DNA of 56,173 bases, taken from Verrucomicrobiaceae bacterium (lineage in GTDB: Bacteria; Verrucomicrobiota; Verrucomicrobiia; Verrucomicrobiales; Verrucomicrobiaceae). Location of the stretch: contig JAEUHJ010000172.1 in NCBI GenBank assembly GCA_016795375.1, positions 1-56,173 on the forward strand, written 5' to 3'. Positions 52,110 to 56,173 of this stretch are shown in pieces (within the stretch, counting starts at the first letter, position 1; the number at the start of each line of letters is the position of its first letter). The notes below the pieces were generated by a model. It did no database searches and was not told where the DNA came from. It saw nothing but the letters and a program-made list of their open reading frames with translations. The translations under genes and the position numbers were made by a program.

Positions 52110-52888
52110 GCGGCGAGTTTCAGCGCATAACGTTCGCCGTGGCGTGTGAGCTTCAAGGGGGAGCCGTAAATCGCGCTCAAATTCGCGCTCTTGAGGATGG
52201 CATGCTTCGGGCCGGCGGCGTGGACGCGGCCGTCTTTGAGCAGGAGGCAGTGGGTGATGGCGGGGAGGATTTCTTCGACGTGATGCGTGACCATGACGAG
52301 GGAAGGGGATTGCGGTTTCGCGGCGAGTGACTGCATCCATTGCAGATAATGCTCGCGGGCGACGGGGTCGAGCCCGGCGCAGGGTTCGTCGAGGATGAGG
52401 ACGGCGAACTTTGCCATCAGGGCGCGGCAGATGAGAGTCTTCTGCTTCTCGCCTTGTGAAAGCGGCCCCCAGAGCGCGTCACGGAGGTAATCGCAGCCGA
52501 CTCGCTTCAACAAGCGCGCGGCATCGCGCTTCACGGAGGCGGGCGGGACTTCGATGAGGTTGAGCTTGGCATCACGACCGCTGGCGATGACATCGAGCAC
52601 GGGTTCGCCGCTTTCGAGGTAGGTGGTGAGCGTGTTGGTGACGAGGCCGACGCGGCGGCGCACCTCGCGCCAGTCGTCGTCGCCGAAAACACTGTCGCCG
52701 ATGCGCAGGGTGCCGGTGGTGGCGCTGTCGTAGCCGGTGATGAGGTTGATGAGGGAGGTCTTGCCGCAGCCGTTGGGGCCGAGGATGGCCCAGTGCTGGC
52801 CGGGATCGACGCGCCAGGAGATGCCTTTTAATATGGGGCGGCCGCGGCGGAAAGTGAGATCGGTGACTTCGAGAACGGGGGAGGACAT
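52106..52888 (-). CDS. ABC transporter ATP-binding protein
   Basis: Predicted 260-aa ATPase from the ATG at 52888. Walker A (GPNGCGKTS, 37-45), signature LSQGE (142-146) and Walker B (LILDEP, 163-168) are complete, and the H-loop is in VTHHVEE. It resembles the ModF/YlmA-type stand-alone ATPases that have no clear permease. No permease gene is adjacent. It is coupled to the sialidase-like gene by a 4-bp stop/start overlap. Confidence 0.88.
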   Translation of the reverse strand: MSSPVLEVTDLTFRRGRPILKGISWRVDPGQHWAILGPNGCGKTSLINLITGYDSATTGTLRIGDSVFGDDDWREVRRRVGLVTNTLTTYLESGEPVLDVIASGRDAKLNLIEVPPASVKRDAARLLKRVGCDYLRDALWGPLSQGEKQKTLICRALMAKFAVLILDEPCAGLDPVAREHYLQWMQSLAAKPQSPSLVMVTHHVEEILPAITHCLLLKDGRVHAAGPKHAILKSANLSAIYGSPLKLTRHGERYALKLAA

Positions 52889-53182
52889 GGGGCGGGCAAT
52901 GTCGGATGACGAACGCGGAATGTCGAACGGGGAGCGGGCTGAGCCAAGGAACAATGCGGCACGGGGGCGGCTGGAGTGGACGGAAATGGTCCCTTTGCAT
53001 TTTCAGCCGTGACAAAAATGACCATCCTGCTAGGCTCGGCTTCCTTTTCCGAAAAAATGGCAGCCATCGAAGCAGAGCAACCAACCTGCGCAACTATCCG
53101 TGATGTGGCGCGAAACTCCAGGCTTGCGCGGCTTCATTGTTTGTTTGTATCCTGCCAGGACGTGGAACGCCCCTTGCATCAC

Positions 53183-56131
53183 ATGAGAACGATTTTTTGC
53201 GCCGCCCTGGTTCTGGCAGCATCCACGCCGGGATTTGCCCAGGCGCCGCCCAAACCTGCAGTGCCTGCGGCTCCGGGAACGCCGCCTGCCGCCCCAGGCG
53301 CGCCTCCTGCGGCCCCCGCCACGCTGAACATCCAGCAGGAGACCGAGGCGTTGGTGAATGCCGCCGGCGCCCTTTTTGCCGAGGCGAAGTATCAGGAGGC
53401 GCTGGCAAAGCTCGAGCAGGCGAAGAAGAACCTGAACAACAAGCCTTTCGAGGGCATCATGTTCATCGAGGGCGCCTGCCACTACAACATGAACAACTAT
53501 GCCAAGGCGATCGAGACGCTGGAGGCTTATGTGAAGGAGTTCCCCCAAGGCGCGGCGATCATCGACGTGCGCATGGCGCTCGGCCGTTCCTACATCGCCA
53601 GCAAGCAGGAGGACAAGGGCGTCGAGGTGCTGACCGACGTGGTGCGCAACTCGCCGCAAAAAAAAGCGGAGGCGGGACTTGTCATCGCCGACACCCTCAA
53701 TAGAAAAGACCAGAAGGACAAGGCGCTGGAAATCCTCAAATCCGTGCTCGCGGACGGCATCCGCAGCGCGGAGTCCATCCAGGCGGCGATGCTCGCGGCG
53801 AACATTTATGTCAGCCAGGGCAAGCTCGACGAGGCTGGTACGCTGATGGAGAAGGTGCGCAACTTCGCCTCCGGGGGCGACAGCATCGCGCAGATGAACA
53901 ACATCTACCTCAAGCTCGGTGACGAGATGATGGAGAAGAAGGCCTTCCGCGAGGCGCTGGGCGCCTACCAGCTCGTGCGCAAGAAGGCGGAGATCTCCCG
54001 CATCCAGACCGAGCAGATCAAGAAGCTGGAAGCCAAGCTCAAGAACCCGGCCACCAAGGGGGTGATCAAGGAGGAAACCGACACCAAACTCAAGGCCAAC
54101 CGGGAGATCATGGCCGAAATCGAGAAGCGCACGGATTACGACGCCTCCCTCTATTACCGTCTGGGCCGTTGTTATTATGAGATGGGCGCTCCGAAGGAGG
54201 ACGGCACGCTGGGGGATGCCTCGCGCCTCTGGCAGGCCACGCTGGCCTTCGAGGTCATCGTCAACGACTACAAGGAGTTCCCGCAGCGTGACAAGTGCAT
54301 GTTCGGCCTCATCATGGTGAACGCCGCGCTCAAGCGCATCAAGGAGGCCCGCGAGCTGTGCCAGAAGTTCATCGACAACTTCCCCGACAGCGACATGATC
54401 GGCCAGATCTCCGAGATGTACGGCATGCTGGCCTACCAGAACAAGCAGTTGAAGGAGGCGGTGGACGCGTTCGCGAAGGCGGAGAGCTTCCCGAAGGCGG
54501 ACAAGGCGCGCCTGCGCTTCCTCAAAGGCAGCGTGCTTTTCGAGATGCAGAAATTCGACGAGGCCCGCACGGCTTATGAACTGCTCATCCAGGAGTTCCC
54601 CAAAGAGGAGGCCTACAAGGACGACGCGCTCTACCGCATCGCGTTGAGCTACTTCTACCAGAACGACTACAAGAGCGTGATGAAGGCGCTCAAGAACTAC
54701 ATCAAGGAGAACCCGAAGGGCCAGTACGTCGTGGACGCGCGCTACCGCATCGCCTTCATCAACTTCCAGGGCGGGGACAAGGAGGACGCGCTGGAGGAGC
54801 TGCAGAGCATCATCAAGGACGCGCCGAACGACCAGAACATCGGCCAGGTGCATGCATTGCTGGGGGACATTTACAACCAGAAGGCCGACTACGCGAACGC
54901 CACGGTCAACTTCGCCGCCGCCGTGGACAAGGCGAAGACGGACGACGTGCTGAACTACGCCATGGACCAGGTCACCGACCTCTATGTCGGCTCTGACAAG
55001 TGGAAGGAGCTGGCGGACATGTGGGAGCGTTACTACAGCACGCACAAGGACAACGACGACCTCGCCCTCAAGGCCATCCTCTGGATCAGCCGCGCGCGCA
55101 TCAAGGAAGGGAAGCTGGAAGATGCGAAGAAACTGCTCTCCGAGCACATCAAGACCCGCATCGCCAATCCTGCCAACCAGCAGGTGGAGGGGCTCATCCA
55201 GCAGCTCGTGAGCATCAGCGCGCCGAAGCGCCGCCGCGCGGCGACAACCACCACAGCTGCTCCGGCGGCGGGAACAGACACGGCCAAGCCCGCTGATGCC
55301 ACAACCGCGCCAGCACCGGCACCCGCCCCTGCAGCGCCTGAACTCACTTTTGAAGATGTCGAAAAGCAGCTCGAAACCCTCCTCACGCCGCCGCAGGAGG
55401 CCATGAACGGCACGGCGCAGATGCGCATCCTCTTTGCCAAGACCTGGCTGGCCAAGACGATGAAGATTCCGGACAAGGCGGAGAAGTTCTTCAACATCAT
55501 CATCGAAGTGGCCAAACCCGACGACCTCAGCCCGATGCTGCTGGCCACCGTGGGCGACAGCGCCCGCAAGAAGGGCGACCTGGAAAAAGCCAACGCCTGC
55601 TATGTGCGTCTCAAGGACCTCTTCAAGGACAGCGAGTACGCCGACGGCGCGCCGGTCGGCCTGGCGGAGATCGCCTTTGAAAAAGGCGCGTTCGACAAGG
55701 CGCTGGAGCTGTTCCGTGAGGCGCAGACCTTCCCAGGCAGTTCCCGCGTCCTCGAATCCACGCAGGGCGAGGCCAAGACGCTGGCCAAACTCAAGAAATA
55801 TGACGAGGCGAAAAAGATCTTCGAACAGATCGCCAACACGAAGGAATGGCGCGGCGAGGCCACGGCGAACGCCTTGCGCATGCTCGGGGAGATCGAGGCC
55901 CTCAATGGCAGGCACGAGGCCGCCATCGCCTACTTCCAGCGCGTATTCATCGCACACCAGAAATGGAAGGCGGAGATGGCCAAGGCTTACCTCGGCTGCG
56001 CGAAGTCCTTCAAGACCCTGGGCAAGAACGATGAGGCCAAAAAGACCCTGGACGAGATGATCGCCCGCAAGGATCTCGAAACCCAGCCGGAGATGAAAGA
56101 AGCCAAGGCGCTGCGCGCCACACTGCCCTGA
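53183..56131 (+). CDS. Large secreted TPR-repeat protein
   Basis: Predicted 982-aa protein from the ATG at 53183 with a signal peptide (MRTIFCAALVLAASTPGFAQA). A Pro/Ala-rich linker of about 30 residues follows it, and tetratricopeptide repeats fill most of the remainder: many A-x-x-Y/F ... A-x-x-x-L-E/K-x-A units, such as 'YQEALAKLEQAKKNL' and 'NYAKAIETLEAYVKEFPQG'. A second Pro/Ala/Thr linker lies near 690-720. TPR arrays of this size in the periplasm usually assemble complexes, for example in cell envelope or gliding machinery. No catalytic motif is visible. The gene at 56154 may follow in the same unit. Confidence 0.8.
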   Translation: MRTIFCAALVLAASTPGFAQAPPKPAVPAAPGTPPAAPGAPPAAPATLNIQQETEALVNAAGALFAEAKYQEALAKLEQAKKNLNNKPFEGIMFIEGACHYNMNNYAKAIETLEAYVKEFPQGAAIIDVRMALGRSYIASKQEDKGVEVLTDVVRNSPQKKAEAGLVIADTLNRKDQKDKALEILKSVLADGIRSAESIQAAMLAANIYVSQGKLDEAGTLMEKVRNFASGGDSIAQMNNIYLKLGDEMMEKKAFREALGAYQLVRKKAEISRIQTEQIKKLEAKLKNPATKGVIKEETDTKLKANREIMAEIEKRTDYDASLYYRLGRCYYEMGAPKEDGTLGDASRLWQATLAFEVIVNDYKEFPQRDKCMFGLIMVNAALKRIKEARELCQKFIDNFPDSDMIGQISEMYGMLAYQNKQLKEAVDAFAKAESFPKADKARLRFLKGSVLFEMQKFDEARTAYELLIQEFPKEEAYKDDALYRIALSYFYQNDYKSVMKALKNYIKENPKGQYVVDARYRIAFINFQGGDKEDALEELQSIIKDAPNDQNIGQVHALLGDIYNQKADYANATVNFAAAVDKAKTDDVLNYAMDQVTDLYVGSDKWKELADMWERYYSTHKDNDDLALKAILWISRARIKEGKLEDAKKLLSEHIKTRIANPANQQVEGLIQQLVSISAPKRRRAATTTTAAPAAGTDTAKPADATTAPAPAPAPAAPELTFEDVEKQLETLLTPPQEAMNGTAQMRILFAKTWLAKTMKIPDKAEKFFNIIIEVAKPDDLSPMLLATVGDSARKKGDLEKANACYVRLKDLFKDSEYADGAPVGLAEIAFEKGAFDKALELFREAQTFPGSSRVLESTQGEAKTLAKLKKYDEAKKIFEQIANTKEWRGEATANALRMLGEIEALNGRHEAAIAYFQRVFIAHQKWKAEMAKAYLGCAKSFKTLGKNDEAKKTLDEMIARKDLETQPEMKEAKALRATLP

Positions 56132-56153
56132 TCCCGAACTTCAATTGATTCCA

Positions 56154-56173
56154 ATGCGCACGTTCGCCCTGCT
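56154..56173 (+). CDS. Start of a further gene, cut by the window edge
   Basis: An ATG at 56154 follows the TPR gene after 22 bp and reads Met-Arg-Thr-Phe-Ala-Leu to the window end. This is compatible with a signal peptide. The spacing suggests the same operon as the TPR gene. Nothing more can be said. Confidence 0.4.

Noticed and set aside
53030..55957. A 975-codon open frame antisense to the TPR gene
   Set aside because: It is a shadow frame in GC-rich DNA. The + strand has a signal peptide and TPR repeats, while the antisense protein has no recognisable domain. The same applies to antisense frames at 11531-13846 and 22310-24382.

Overview
The window is GC-rich DNA from a Gram-negative bacterium, most likely of the phylum Verrucomicrobiota. 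The clues are a cytochrome-c/DUF1549/DUF1553 protein of the planctomycete-verrucomicrobial type, SLA1-homology (SHD1) domains fused to secreted enzymes, a one-cysteine-type sulfatase, a secreted PQQ-propeller protein, and short dispersed repeats that turn signal peptides into 'FVIR' strings. No rRNA or tRNA gene was seen; the RNase P RNA gene (rnpB) lies at 29488-29909.

Layout. 1-8.9 kb: a TPM-domain gene pair, a secreted threonine/glycine-tailed protein, a Fur-family regulator, a secreted alpha/beta hydrolase, a leucine-rich-repeat protein, a small monooxygenase-like protein and a VWA-type membrane protein. 8.9-15 kb: a tripartite RND efflux operon (PadR regulator, pump, adaptor, outer-membrane channel). 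15-29.5 kb: PSD1-type cytochrome protein, M20 peptidase, cNMP-FHA protein, PQQ-propeller/lipoprotein pair, penicillin-binding protein 1A, glycine dehydrogenase, a nucleotidyltransferase and a sulfatase. 29.5-37.4 kb: rnpB, two GNAT-type genes, a nucleotidyltransferase with a small partner, a Gfo/Idh/MocA oxidoreductase, a GlpT-type antiporter, a CBM9-like protein and an MFS transporter.

37.4-48.6 kb is a complete type V-B CRISPR-Cas locus. It has a 29-repeat array (36-bp repeats, 34-36-bp spacers), cas2, a cas4-cas1 fusion and a very large effector (1725 aa) that I identify as Cas12b from its N-terminus, its three RuvC motifs (D915, E1350, D1534) and conserved blocks between them. Characterised Cas12b proteins are about 1,100-1,200 aa. 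Most of the extra length lies in the N-terminal recognition half, with acidic and Ala/Lys-rich stretches, and about 150 residues more lie between RuvC-I and RuvC-II. Two toxin-antitoxin modules sit inside the locus. One is bracketed by 65-bp direct repeats copied from the 5' end of cas4-cas1, so it looks like an insertion into the cas operon. The effector gene is visibly less GC-rich than its neighbours. This locus is the most unusual part of the window.

48.8-50.9 kb holds three tightly packed genes of mostly unknown function, including a KTSC-domain protein. 51-56 kb holds a sialidase-like protein coupled to an ABC ATPase, and a large secreted TPR protein, with the start of one more gene at the window edge.

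Functional identifications come from reading the translated sequences and remembered family motifs; no database search was possible.
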